Positions 55,776-63,909 of a DNA stretch of 64,000 bases are shown here, in pieces. The stretch comes from JAPOXR01 sp965221815. GTDB lineage: Bacteria > Pseudomonadota > Alphaproteobacteria > Rhodobacterales > Rhodobacteraceae. Under the pieces are notes generated by a model. The model ran no database searches. It saw only the letters and a program-made list of their open reading frames with translations, and was not told the origin of the DNA. The translations under genes were made by a program, and so were the position numbers. Location of the stretch: positions 682,001 to 746,000 of the forward strand of contig OZ244915.1 in assembly GCA_965221815.1 (NCBI GenBank), given 5' to 3'. The number at the start of each line of letters is the position of its first letter. Positions within the stretch are counted from its first letter, which is position 1.

Positions 55776-56444
55776 ATGCCACGCAGACTGATGAGGCTGA
55801 CCGCCGCGATGATGGCGATGGTGATGGCGGGGCCGGTGACGGCGCAGGTGACGACGAACGGGCTGACTGGACAACCAGCCTGTAGCGGAGGGTACACACA
55901 CACCAATGTTGCCGTCTTCGACAGTAGCAACAATCAGATAAATTTCACAAATACATCCGTAAATTTCAAGCTATCCAGTCTCACAACTTGGACGAACCTC
56001 AGAGGTCTCCTCGCGATCGGGAACAGTCCGGTCAGCAGCATCACCGTCACCGGCAAGATCAGGAACACCCGGACCAACACGGACGTTCAAACGGTCAACT
56101 TCGGGACCGTGACCTCCACCCAGAACCCCAGCTTCGCCGACAACAACGTCACGCTGACCGAAAAGACCCCCTATGTCCTCATCCTGTACACCGACTTGGC
56201 CGGGCATACGGAGAGCAACCCCATGGGCGTCCAGTGCATCATGACGGGCGGAAGTTACACGATCAACACTGTATCGCATGCCGGCTACGTCACCAACGGG
56301 TGCTTCTCGATCAGCCCCCGGACCCCGCAGGACGTCCGCAACTGCCTGTGCGGGCGACCCGCGACGGGAGCGGCAAACGCGCTTTGGCAAGGAAGTTTAG
56401 CTTGGGATTACTCCTCATACCGAACCGGCTGGGGGTGTCGCTAA
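55776..56444 (+). CDS. Secreted cysteine-containing protein, family unknown
   Basis: 222 residues. The N-terminus MPRRLMRLTAAMMAMVMAG, then PVTAQ is a clear Sec signal peptide. The mature part is Thr/Asn/Ser-rich with beta-like repeats (SSITVTGKIRNTRTNTDVQT, FADNNVTLTEKTPYVLILYT) and cysteines at both ends (QPACSGG; VQCIMTGG; NGCFSIS; RNCLCGR; GWGCR). I recognise no family. The translation start is set by AGGAG seven bases upstream. It is probably subject to tract-length control of transcription. Confidence 0.6.
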   Translation: MPRRLMRLTAAMMAMVMAGPVTAQVTTNGLTGQPACSGGYTHTNVAVFDSSNNQINFTNTSVNFKLSSLTTWTNLRGLLAIGNSPVSSITVTGKIRNTRTNTDVQTVNFGTVTSTQNPSFADNNVTLTEKTPYVLILYTDLAGHTESNPMGVQCIMTGGSYTINTVSHAGYVTNGCFSISPRTPQDVRNCLCGRPATGAANALWQGSLAWDYSSYRTGWGCR

Positions 56445-56539
56445 CTGACGATCGGCCCTTGAGGCGCACCGGGGCGGCCTCTGGCGGTTTTCCACAGAGA
56501 ATCACCCGCCCGCCGGATTCGGTGTTGCCTTCGCCATCT

Positions 56540-56554
56540 GTTCTGGTGATGTTC
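56540..56554 (+). promoter_or_regulatory. SOS (LexA) box before the umuD remnant
   Basis: A perfect GTTC-TGGTGAT-GTTC match to the alphaproteobacterial LexA consensus, 30 bp before the umuD-like start. A CTCTCC/GGAGAG dyad overlapping the ribosome binding site follows. Confidence 0.75.
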
Positions 56555-56584
56555 ACTCTCCTGCCGGACCCCGGAGAGTCGCCG

Positions 56585-57016
56585 ATGTCACAAACACTGT
56601 CACACCCCATAACGCACACGCCATCACACCCCCGCACGCGCACGGATCGGGTGGAGCGGGCCGTTCCGGAGAAGACCGGCTTTCCCAGCCCGGCGGCGGA
56701 CGCCCGGCCCCCGGACGATCCTCTGGAACTCCTGATCCGCCGCCCGGCGGCGACCTTCTGGCACCGGATCACGGGGGACGGTCTCGCGGCGTCGGGCATT
56801 CGGGACGCCGACCTGATCGCCTTTGATCGCGGCGCGTCGATCCGGCCGGGCCGGTGGGTCCTCGCCGAATCCCCCGCGGGGTTGGCCACGGGTCTCCTGA
56901 TCCGGCGCGGCGATCAGTGGATCCTGGGCGGGGGCGCGGGTCCCGGATGCCCCCTCGATGCGGAGACCCGGCTCATCGCCGCCGCCGCCGCTCTGGTGCG
57001 CCGCTATCCGGTCTGA
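56585..57016 (+). CDS. UmuD-like protein without the Ser-Lys dyad
   Basis: 143 residues. After a Pro/Arg-rich leader, the S24-type fold is recognisable in AATFWHRITGDGLAASGIRD, then ADLIAFDRGASIRPGRWVLA and TGLLIRRGDQWILGG. In UmuD this block reads GDSM; here it is GDGL, so the catalytic serine is replaced by glycine, and the general-base lysine is not seen either. It therefore cannot self-cleave but could resemble the processed UmuD' form. It sits under an SOS box and is followed immediately by a umuC remnant. Confidence 0.65.
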   Translation: MSQTLSHPITHTPSHPRTRTDRVERAVPEKTGFPSPAADARPPDDPLELLIRRPAATFWHRITGDGLAASGIRDADLIAFDRGASIRPGRWVLAESPAGLATGLLIRRGDQWILGGGAGPGCPLDAETRLIAAAAALVRRYPV

Positions 57017-57747
57017 TCGCCCAGGGCCTCTCCACCGCCGCCGATCTCGCCGCCCTCGATCCCGCCACCGCCCGGCGAATCGGGACGGTCACGCTGGCGC
57101 GCACGGCGCAGGAACTCCGGGGGCGGGTCTGCCACCCGCTCATCACGGGGGCCCCGCCGCGTCGCCAGATCGCCGTGACGCGCACCGCCGGCCAGCCCCT
57201 GACCACCCGCACCGCGCTCACCGCCGCCCTCGCCGCCCAGGCCGCACAAGCGGGGCAGCGGCTGCGCCGCCAGGGATTGCGGGCGGGGACCCTCACGGTG
57301 CTGATGACGACATCGCGCTTTCGGCCGGGCCCGGCCCTCGACCGCACGCACACCCTCCCCCTGTGCCCGCCCACGGATTGCGAGATCGCGCTCACCCGCG
57401 CCGCCCTGGAGGGCCTCAGGGCCACCTGGCCCGGAAATGGACGGTGTCGTTTTGCGCGCAGCGGCGTGATCCTGCGCCAGCTGGTCCCGGCCACCGCATC
57501 CCCTGCGCCGCTGCCCCTCGGGGATCCGCCCCGCGACACCGCCCCGCTGATGCACACCCTCGATGCGCTGCGGACCCGGTTCGGCCCCGACATCATCCGT
57601 CTCGCCGCCACCGCGTGCGATCGCGCCTGGATCCCGCGCAGTGCGCACCGGTCCCCACCCTGGACCACACGGATCGCGGCCTTCCCCCGCGCCGGCGCGG
57701 GGGTCTTTGTGCCACCCGCCATGCCACACCCCTTGACAAAATCCTGA
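57003..57747 (+). pseudogene. umuC remnant (little finger and C-terminus only)
   Basis: The text LSTAADLAALDPATARRIGT, LARTAQELRGRVCHPL, LRRQGLRAGTLTVLMTTSRF and MHTLDALRTRFGPDIIRLAA matches the thumb/little-finger region and tail of UmuC. The first half of the polymerase, with the catalytic acids, is absent and directly replaced by umuD sequence, so a large internal deletion fused the two genes. The TTGACA used by the next gene lies inside its last codons. Confidence 0.7.
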
Positions 57748-57786
57748 GGGGGGGGGTATCCAACACTCCTGTGGCCACCGACAGGA
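57733..57786 (+). promoter_or_regulatory. Promoter with G9 in the spacer, and dyad, before the 57795 gene
   Basis: A consensus -35 TTGACA (57733-57738) and TATCCA (57757-57762) are 18 bp apart; nine of these spacer bases are the G tract (57748-57756). The dyad TCCTGT-N8-ACAGGA (57767-57786) follows and overlaps the ribosome binding site. Loss of one G would give the optimal 17-bp spacing. Confidence 0.7.
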
Positions 57787-57794
57787 GATGAAAC

Positions 57795-58310
57795 ATGAAA
57801 CCGATGACACAATTGATGAGGACCGCGGCGGCGGGGCTGGTGGTGCTGGGACTGGCCGGAATCGCGCAGGCCACATCAACTTGCACGGCCCCCTATCGAC
57901 ACAAGGACCAGGGGAATGCCCTGCCCTTAGCCGAGGGCGCGTTTCTGCTGGGTCAAGCGCGGTATATCGTCAACCCGACCTATCCGCACACCCCCTGCGC
58001 ACGTCTCTGCCATTACGTCACCCCGGTCCCGGGACAAGTCTGCCCGCACAGACCATGGTTCAAAAGGTCGGATCCCCTTCCCCGAACGCGTTACTGTTCG
58101 TCCAACCCGGAATGCACCGGTTTTCTGACGGATCAGCAGGCGACTGCTTTCAACTGCGATCCCGCGGAGGAGGCCTGGGAGGTGGGTCTGGTTGCGAAAA
58201 TCCCGGAGAACAGCGAACTCATCACGATGAACCTCCAGCACTGGCAGAAGGATCTGCGGCTCAGCGGGACGCGCTATGTTTGTGATCTCGGTGAGTCGGG
58301 TTTGCGCTGA
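57795..58310 (+). CDS. Secreted cysteine-rich protein, family unknown
   Basis: 171 residues with a signal peptide (MKPMTQLMRTAAAGLVVLGL, then AGIAQA) and a mature part containing eight or more cysteines (TSTCTAPY, TPCARLCHYV, GQVCPHRP, RYCSSNPECTG, FNCDPAEE, YVCDLGE). Disulfide-stabilised secretion is likely. No family recognised. ATG 57795 is preferred over the out-of-frame ATG 57788 because it gives the signal peptide and the same 7-base SD spacing as its relatives. Confidence 0.65.
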   Translation: MKPMTQLMRTAAAGLVVLGLAGIAQATSTCTAPYRHKDQGNALPLAEGAFLLGQARYIVNPTYPHTPCARLCHYVTPVPGQVCPHRPWFKRSDPLPRTRYCSSNPECTGFLTDQQATAFNCDPAEEAWEVGLVAKIPENSELITMNLQHWQKDLRLSGTRYVCDLGESGLR

Positions 58311-58442
58311 CCGCCCTGCGCGGACAATCTGACAGGATTCCCCGCGCAACCCTGTCAGGCGATCAGGAGAACAGGGCCGCCGCGACATCCCGCCCGGCTG
58401 CGTCTCTCTCTGGTGCCGACCGTCAGCAGGTGTCAGGGCATA

Positions 58443-59317
58443 TCAGCGCCGGACATCGACCGTGACATCGCACCATTCGGCATAGGGCGGGCCACCCGCC
58501 GCCTGCATCTCCGGCGTCGGCCAGCGGGCCGGGCCACAGTTGGCACCGGGCCGGAAGGTGGCCGCGTAGCCGTATCGACTCACAAGAGAGGACGTCAGGG
58601 TTGCCTCATCGATTGTCTTGAGGGAACGACAGACGCCCCCGGCTGCGAAGCAGAAGTTGCCCCAGACCCGCACCCGGAAGATGCCGTTGGCGGTCCCGCG
58701 TGTCCCGCTGCGGGCACCCAGTTCCTGGCGTGAATCGGGAATGTCATCAGCAGCGGCACCAAGAGCGGGAGCCCCTTGGCGTTGTCCGTTGTTCTGGGCG
58801 TTCCAGGTCCCAGGGCACGGCGGGTATCCGCGATTGGCGGTGACGGTGTGCCTTCCCTGTCCGAACATGCTCAGGTCCACTGTCACGGTGCGTGCGCATT
58901 TGGCCGGGCCCCAGGTGGGGCAGGCGCGGGCGATGGGCTGGCCGCGGGAATAGAGGCCGCGGGCGTTGTGGAATTCAACCACCTGCTGGTTGTCCCTCTC
59001 ACCCGGACCGTAGGCGCAGCGGAAGCCGGACCCGACACCGAAGGTCGTTGTGCCCTGCGGGGCCCCGGCCTCAATCTGCAGGTTCTGGACCAGACCGGTC
59101 CAGACCCGGCCCAGAATTCGGGGGGCGGGGGCGGTCAAGGGGGTGGTCAGACTGCTGACGTAAGTGGGGGCACTCGTCAGCACCCGGGAATCGCGCACCG
59201 CATCCGAGTGCACCGCGGTCTGGGCGGTGGCCGGCAGGGCGAGGGTCGCGCTCAGCAGAAGGGCGCCGCAAGCCTCAATCAGGGGGGGGGGGGCAGTGTC
59301 CGTGTCCAGCGGGTCAT
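58443..59317 (-). CDS. Phase-variable secreted protein, OFF at this tract length
   Basis: From ATG 59317 (ribosome binding site GGAGG 7 bases upstream) the frame reads MTRWTRTL, enters a 12-C tract (59293-59282) and stops at the next codon, TGA. With 10 or 13 C it would read through a signal peptide (LIEACGALLLSATLALPATA) into a mature protein of about 250 residues that is fully open here. The mature part contains paired cysteines (FRCAYGPG, ARACPTWGPAKCART, PPCPGTWN, NFCFAAGGVCRS, EWCDVTV). No family recognised. The MTRWT start (15 identical bases) is shared with the gene at 62887. Confidence 0.7.
59282..59293 (-). repeat. C12 coding tract (contingency locus)
   Basis: Twelve C on the minus strand at codons 9-12 of the gene above. 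The length gives an OFF frame; ON lengths are 3n+1. Confidence 0.8.
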
Positions 59318-59479
59318 GAGGGATCCTCCAGCGGTGGGGTGGCGGTCAGTCTACCGCGTGTGTGGTCAAAAGGCAAGGGGGATTGTCAGCGTGAGTCCCC
59401 ACCGGGTGGATTCCGGCCGGGCCCACCCCATCAAGGGGCAGGACAAACCCCCACTGGACAAACCCCCACCGTTCACCCC

Positions 59480-59533
59480 TTGCCAAACCCATGGGGGGGG
59501 GGGGTATCAACGATCCCGGACAACAGACCGGGA
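59480..59533 (+). promoter_or_regulatory. Promoter-like region with G12 spacer, and dyad, before the 59542 gene
   Basis: TTGCCA (59480-59485) and TATCAA (59505-59510) are 19 bp apart, including 12 G (59493-59504). The dyad here is TCCCGG-N8-CCGGGA (59514-59533): both arms differ from the other two loci but still pair, and the right arm overlaps the ribosome binding site GGGAG. Confidence 0.65.
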
Positions 59534-59980
59534 GAGACACCATGCGAACACTGAGACCGATGACACGCCGCGCCGCGGGGGTGGCCACCCTGCTGAGTGC
59601 GACCCTCACCCTGCTGGTGGGACTGGGCGGCGCGGCGGATGCCAATCCGTCCACCGGGATGATCGACGGGAGTTACGCCGCGCAGATGCCCGCCTACTCT
59701 CTGCAGACGACCCTGCGGCCCGGTGTCAAGAGAGTCTGCGTCCAGATCCGCTCCCAGGACCCGATGGTCCTGCTCGGCACCGTCAAGACGCAGGACCATG
59801 GCGGCACCTGGACCGACACGGGCCGCCTGGTGACCCTCGTTCCGGATTCGGGCGCGACAGTTCCCCCGCTCAAGCCCGCGTCTGAATATGAGACTGATGA
59901 CGATTGGAACACTGCCCTAACCGCTTGGAATAACCACTACAGGAACGAGGATGGGAGCGTCAACCCCCGGGGCGGGCGGG

Positions 59981-61715
59981 GGGTGCGGCTCAGATTTGTG
60001 GGACACGCTCTGACTGATCTTTTTCCTGACATCCGGACAGCGCCCGTCGGAGCGGGTTTGTATCGGTCTCTGTATCGATCTATGTCCATTTCCGCCCACA
60101 GGAACACGGAGAGTCGGCATCACGGCTCCGGTTGGGTTTGGCGACAGGGCAGTCAGGAGACACAGGCAGATGGCAGTTCAAGATAAAGAGCGGGACAAAA
60201 AGCAGGAGTTCAGGCATCCAGAGGTGGTCGCGTATTTGCGGAGTCTGTCGGCCGCGGAGGCCGCGCTGAACCGACCGATGATCCGCCAGGATGGGGACGG
60301 TTTCCTCGAATACCGGATTTTCGATGGAACGGTGATCTGCCGCCGCCTGGCGACGACGGAGTTGCCAGGGCATGAGGGGTCCGCGGCGCGGTCCCCTGAT
60401 CTCCGGCCACGGCTCGAGAAGGAACTGGCCGCGACAGTGGTTGATCTGGATGCCGTCGAGACCGCCCTGCGCGGTGATGCGCTGGTCGCGGCAGCGGCCC
60501 AATTGCGACTGCTGCTTGAAGCCCGGGATGACGCCCTTGATCCCCCGCACTGCCCCCATTGCGGGGGCCGTATGGCGCGCTGGGGAGACAAACGTCCCAA
60601 GACCTATATGACCCGCCTGGGCAAGGTGACGGTGGCGCGGCGGCATTACCGCTGTTCGGCCTGTCGCACCGGCCTCTTCCCGCTGGACGCCGCGTTGCGT
60701 CTTGAGGGGCGGACAACAACACCGGGCTACGAGCGGATGGTCATGGCCGCCGCTGCGGAGGTCGGCAGTCGCCGCGCCGTGACGCTCCTTGAAGAGCTGA
60801 GCGGGACCCGGGTCAGCCGGTCCCGGTTTGACAGGCTGGCCCGCGCGCTGGGCAGGGAAGTGGTCGCGTTTGAGCGCAGGGATGTCCCCCCGGCGGCGGT
60901 GATTCCCACCCGGCCGGTGGTGGCGGCTGACGGGACCGGCGTGCCGATCCGGCCTGCCGAACTTGCCGGGCGCGCCGGCAAACAGGCGGATGGCACAGCC
61001 CGGACGCGCGAAGCCAAGCTGCTGCGCATCTGTGAAGTGGCGCCTGACCCCAAGGGCCGGATCAAGGCCGTTGCCGGGAGTATCACCCAATCATCAGTGA
61101 TCGACAGCGCCCGGGCTCCCACCACCGGTGGGATGTCCGAGTTTGCCGCCCGCGTGAGGCGGGAGGCGCAGCGGCGCGGTGTGCTGGACAGCGCGGAGGC
61201 GGTGATCCTGTCCGATGGCGCCGCCTGGATCGAAAAGACGATGCGCACGGTCTTCGCCGGCATGCACCTGACCTTCGTGCTCGATCTGTTCCATGTCCTG
61301 GAAAGGCTTCAGGAGGCCCTGAAGGAGACGTTGGAAGACCCCGTGCGTCGTCAGACCACTTTCGACCGGATCAAGGCCCGGATCAAGGCCGGTGAGGCAG
61401 CCCGGGTCCTCGCGGCGCTTGCCACACTGGCCAAGAGCTCACCCGCGATCAGGGCGTTCGTGAATTATTGCAGACCCAACCTGCACCGCATGCGCTACGA
61501 TGTCTATACACGGCAGGGTCTCCCCTGCGGCAGCGGCCTCGTCGAAGGCGGCTGCCGGACCGTTGTAGTCGATCGACTCAAAAAAAGCGGCAGCCGCTGG
61601 TCCGTTGACGGCGCCAACGCAATCATGGCTATCCGGTGCTGCCAGATGAACAACCGGGTCGCCGACTTCTTCCACTGGCGCGCTGCAGCATGAGCCACAA
61701 ATCTGAGCCGCACCC
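59981..61715 (+). mobile_element. Element Y copy 2: ISKra4-family IS, 1735 bp
   Basis: Same length and termini (GGGTGCGGCTCAGATTTGTG) as copy 1. It is flanked by GCGGGCGGG (59972-59980) and GCGTGCGGG (61716-61724), a 9-bp duplication with one mismatch. Confidence 0.9.
60170..61693 (+). CDS. ISKra4-family transposase (element Y copy 2)
   Basis: 507 residues, intact, nearly identical to the copy at 27401-28924 (differences such as L/M in ALNRP.IRQD, L/R in SPDL.PRLEK and G/V in QMNNR.ADFF). It has the same zinc ribbon, catalytic regions and C-terminal GLPCGSGLVEGGCRTVVVDR signature. Confidence 0.92.
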   Translation: MAVQDKERDKKQEFRHPEVVAYLRSLSAAEAALNRPMIRQDGDGFLEYRIFDGTVICRRLATTELPGHEGSAARSPDLRPRLEKELAATVVDLDAVETALRGDALVAAAAQLRLLLEARDDALDPPHCPHCGGRMARWGDKRPKTYMTRLGKVTVARRHYRCSACRTGLFPLDAALRLEGRTTTPGYERMVMAAAAEVGSRRAVTLLEELSGTRVSRSRFDRLARALGREVVAFERRDVPPAAVIPTRPVVAADGTGVPIRPAELAGRAGKQADGTARTREAKLLRICEVAPDPKGRIKAVAGSITQSSVIDSARAPTTGGMSEFAARVRREAQRRGVLDSAEAVILSDGAAWIEKTMRTVFAGMHLTFVLDLFHVLERLQEALKETLEDPVRRQTTFDRIKARIKAGEAARVLAALATLAKSSPAIRAFVNYCRPNLHRMRYDVYTRQGLPCGSGLVEGGCRTVVVDRLKKSGSRWSVDGANAIMAIRCCQMNNRVADFFHWRAAA

Positions 61716-62036
61716 GCGTGCGGGAGAACTGCGGTTTTTACGCGGCGGACGCCCAGAACCGGCCCACGAACTGGTGCGGGATGCGGCGCTCCATCACACC
61801 GGCGCACGGCTGGACCGGGCACCTGACATCAGATGCCATGGCGTTGCGCGTCCAGGTGCGGGATCACATCCTGAACATGCCGGGCCCCGTCGGTTTGCGG
61901 CACGGTCGACGCTGCCCGTGATGACGGTAGTGTCTCAGTATGAAAGGGAGTGGTTTTCGTATAAAAAAATTCACCGTTGCTTTTGGACAATGAAATCTGT
62001 AGAGGGGCATCAGATCCATAGTTGGAGGATCCCGCC

Positions 62037-62681
62037 ATGAGACGTTTGCCCCCCCCCCTTGACCGCCTGACGGCCCTTGCCACCGCGCTGGTGGCCCTGA
62101 TACTCATGCCCACACTGGCCAGCGCCGACGTCGTTCCCGCCCACAACAACTACAAGCCGACAATCTCGCTGACCAGTGTCGGTGCCAACGTGCTGACCGG
62201 CTGCGGCGAGCAGGGACGGGTGGCGAAACTGCTGTTGCGGATTCCTCCCCCGCAGAAGGATGGGAACGCATGGAACGGGATGAATGCCCTGCAAATCCAG
62301 GCGACGGGCCAGCCCGGATCCTTTGAGCGCCGGACCAGTATAGTTGGTGGGGGTTGGTTACCTTGGGGGGCCACATGGGATATAGTCAGTTTATCCGAAG
62401 GCGAGTACACCATAGAGGTACGGACACGAACCGGCCAGAACATCGGGTATGGCGACGGCGCTGAGATGTCTCTCAAGTTGATGAAACACCCCAACGCCCT
62501 AAATAACCCCCAGGTCAGGAAGCACGAGGTGTACAGCCCGGCGATGCGCATCCAGGCCGCAGGCGGCAAGGGTTGCCAGACCCGTGCGCAGAACCCGACC
62601 TGCAGGGGCTTCTGGCACTGGCCCGGGTTCGACCAGACCACCGGCCAGATGATCGGCCCGCCCACATGCCTGCTGGAGTGA
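62037..62681 (+). CDS. Phase-variable secreted protein, ON at this tract length
   Basis: 214 residues from ATG 62037 (ribosome binding site GGAGG 8 bases upstream). Codons 5-8 lie in a 10-C tract (62049-62058), and the frame continues into a signal peptide (LTALATALVALILMPTLASA) and a mature protein with cysteines (LTGCGEQGRV, GKGCQTRAQNPTCRG, PPTCLLE) and Trp-rich text (GGGWLPWGATWD, GFWHWPGFD). One base more or less in the tract would end translation early. No family recognised. Its leader (TTGGAGGATCCC) resembles that of the gene at 59317. Confidence 0.72.
   Translation: MRRLPPPLDRLTALATALVALILMPTLASADVVPAHNNYKPTISLTSVGANVLTGCGEQGRVAKLLLRIPPPQKDGNAWNGMNALQIQATGQPGSFERRTSIVGGGWLPWGATWDIVSLSEGEYTIEVRTRTGQNIGYGDGAEMSLKLMKHPNALNNPQVRKHEVYSPAMRIQAAGGKGCQTRAQNPTCRGFWHWPGFDQTTGQMIGPPTCLLE
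62049..62058 (+). repeat. C10 coding tract (contingency locus)
   Basis: Ten C in codons 5-8 of the preceding gene, in the ON frame. Confidence 0.8.
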
Positions 62682-62695
62682 CACCCATGCAAGAG

Positions 62696-62718
62696 CGGGC
62701 CGCCAGCCAAACGGCCCG
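62696..62718 (+). terminator. Hairpin after the 62037 gene
   Basis: CGGGCCG and CGGCCCG pair around a 9-nt loop, 15 bp after the stop codon. No strong U tract follows. Confidence 0.45.
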
Positions 62719-62886
62719 AAACCTTGCCGCAGAAGGGAAATTCCAGACTGATCCGGGACCGGCCGCTGAACGGGGTTCCATCCGCTCTTCCCTGTCTTGC
62801 CTGCGGAGGCCACATCGGATAGGATCACGCGGACCATCAACCGGCCATCAACCCAACTGGCCATCAACCCTGGAGGACACATTATC

Positions 62887-63725
62887 ATGACCCGCTGGAC
62901 ACCCCCCCCCATAAGCGACTGACGCTGCTGGCCGCCGCCCTGGTGGCCACTCTCAGTGCCGCCCCCACCCTGGCCCAGACGCTGCCGGTGGTGGAACTGC
63001 TGGTGACTGACACACAAATTAGTGAAATGTATGACTGCACCAGTCCTGGTGCCTTTCAAATCAACGCCGGGGTGCAAGCCGACGGAGTTCCACTCCCGGG
63101 AGGACGACTTGAGTTTCGGGTGGCCGCCATCACCACCTCAGGCCCCAACCGCTTTGCGGATCCCCATGGTCACACCCCAAGAGAAGGACAAGCACGCCCC
63201 AGCAAGTTCCTCACCAGGGCCGATGGCACCGGCCTGATTGCCGCCAAGAATACCCACATCAGGGGCTTTGCAGAGATGAATCTGACCAGCAAAGGATTGA
63301 CCTCCACCGGCCTTTGCTGGGGCGATGACAATCTGGACACCGGCGACAGCACGGTGATGGTCGTCATCGCCAATGGCCCCGGCTACACCGTCCATCCGAC
63401 GAAAGGGCGCGCCACCTTCATCATCCAGGAGAATGACAACTGCCCCAATCCGGCGTCCACCCCCGGCGGCGTGGTCTACAGGATGAACGGCAGTTCGACC
63501 TGCATCTGTGCCACCGAGAGCAGTCATGCCAGTGTGCGGCGGGCGCTGGATCGCCCCGCCACGATTCGCACGCCCGGCGCGGATCGCACCCTCGGCACCG
63601 ATGACGACGTGACCATCGACACGCCGCCGCCGCGCCCGAGTTTCCTCCAACAACTCGCCGCCAACTTCCACGACCCGTCCTACCTCTATTGCTCGGACTC
63701 GCCCTGGAAGGGCCTGCCGGAATGA
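62887..63725 (+). CDS. Phase-variable secreted protein, OFF at this tract length (body 6)
   Basis: From ATG 62887 the frame reads MTRWTPPPISD and stops at 62920-62922 after a 9-C tract. With 10 C it reads MTRWTPPPHKRLTLLAAALV, a signal peptide ending LAQT, and a mature protein of about 250 residues, fully open here to 63725. The mature part has cysteines (MYDCTSPG, TGLCWGDDN, NDNCPNPAS, SSTCICATES, YLYCSDS) and an Asp/Gly-rich loop (TPGADRTLGTDDDVTID). No family recognised. The tract and following 19 bases form an inverted repeat with 55706-55737. Confidence 0.7.
62902..62929 (+). repeat. C9 coding tract and inverted-repeat arm
   Basis: Nine C followed by ATAAGCGACTGACGCTGCT, the reverse complement of 55706-55733. 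The tract length puts the gene OFF. Confidence 0.85.
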
Positions 63726-63909
63726 CGGGCACCCCGACCGACAACGGATCCCCCACCCGCATGCCCGCCGGGCTTGTGGTGCGTCAATCCGGGTGAGAAT
63801 CCGCAGGTGAGCCCGCCGCCCGCCGGTTGTCACCGCGGGCGGGGCCGGAGACGCGGGGCCATGAGGGGGCGTCGGGTCCTGGCGGTCCCAGCCGCCCCCG
63901 GACCGGGGT

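Larger units (their letters stand above)
59542..61921 (+). pseudogene. Secreted-protein gene split by element Y
   Basis: The first 146 codons (signal peptide MRTLRPMTRRAAGVATLLSA, then LTLLVGLGGAADA; mature KRVCVQIRSQD...) run to 59980, where element Y is inserted. After the element and its 9-bp duplication, the frame resumes at 61725 (ENCGFYAADAQNRPTNWCGM) and stops at 61921. Removing the IS and one duplication copy restores a continuous 211-residue secreted protein with three or more cysteines. No family recognised. In its present state the product would be a fusion of the N-terminal part with IS-encoded residues. Confidence 0.7.

Noticed and set aside
57003..57747. Functional short DNA polymerase V subunit
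   Set aside because: The half of UmuC with the catalytic acids is missing altogether, so no polymerase activity is possible.
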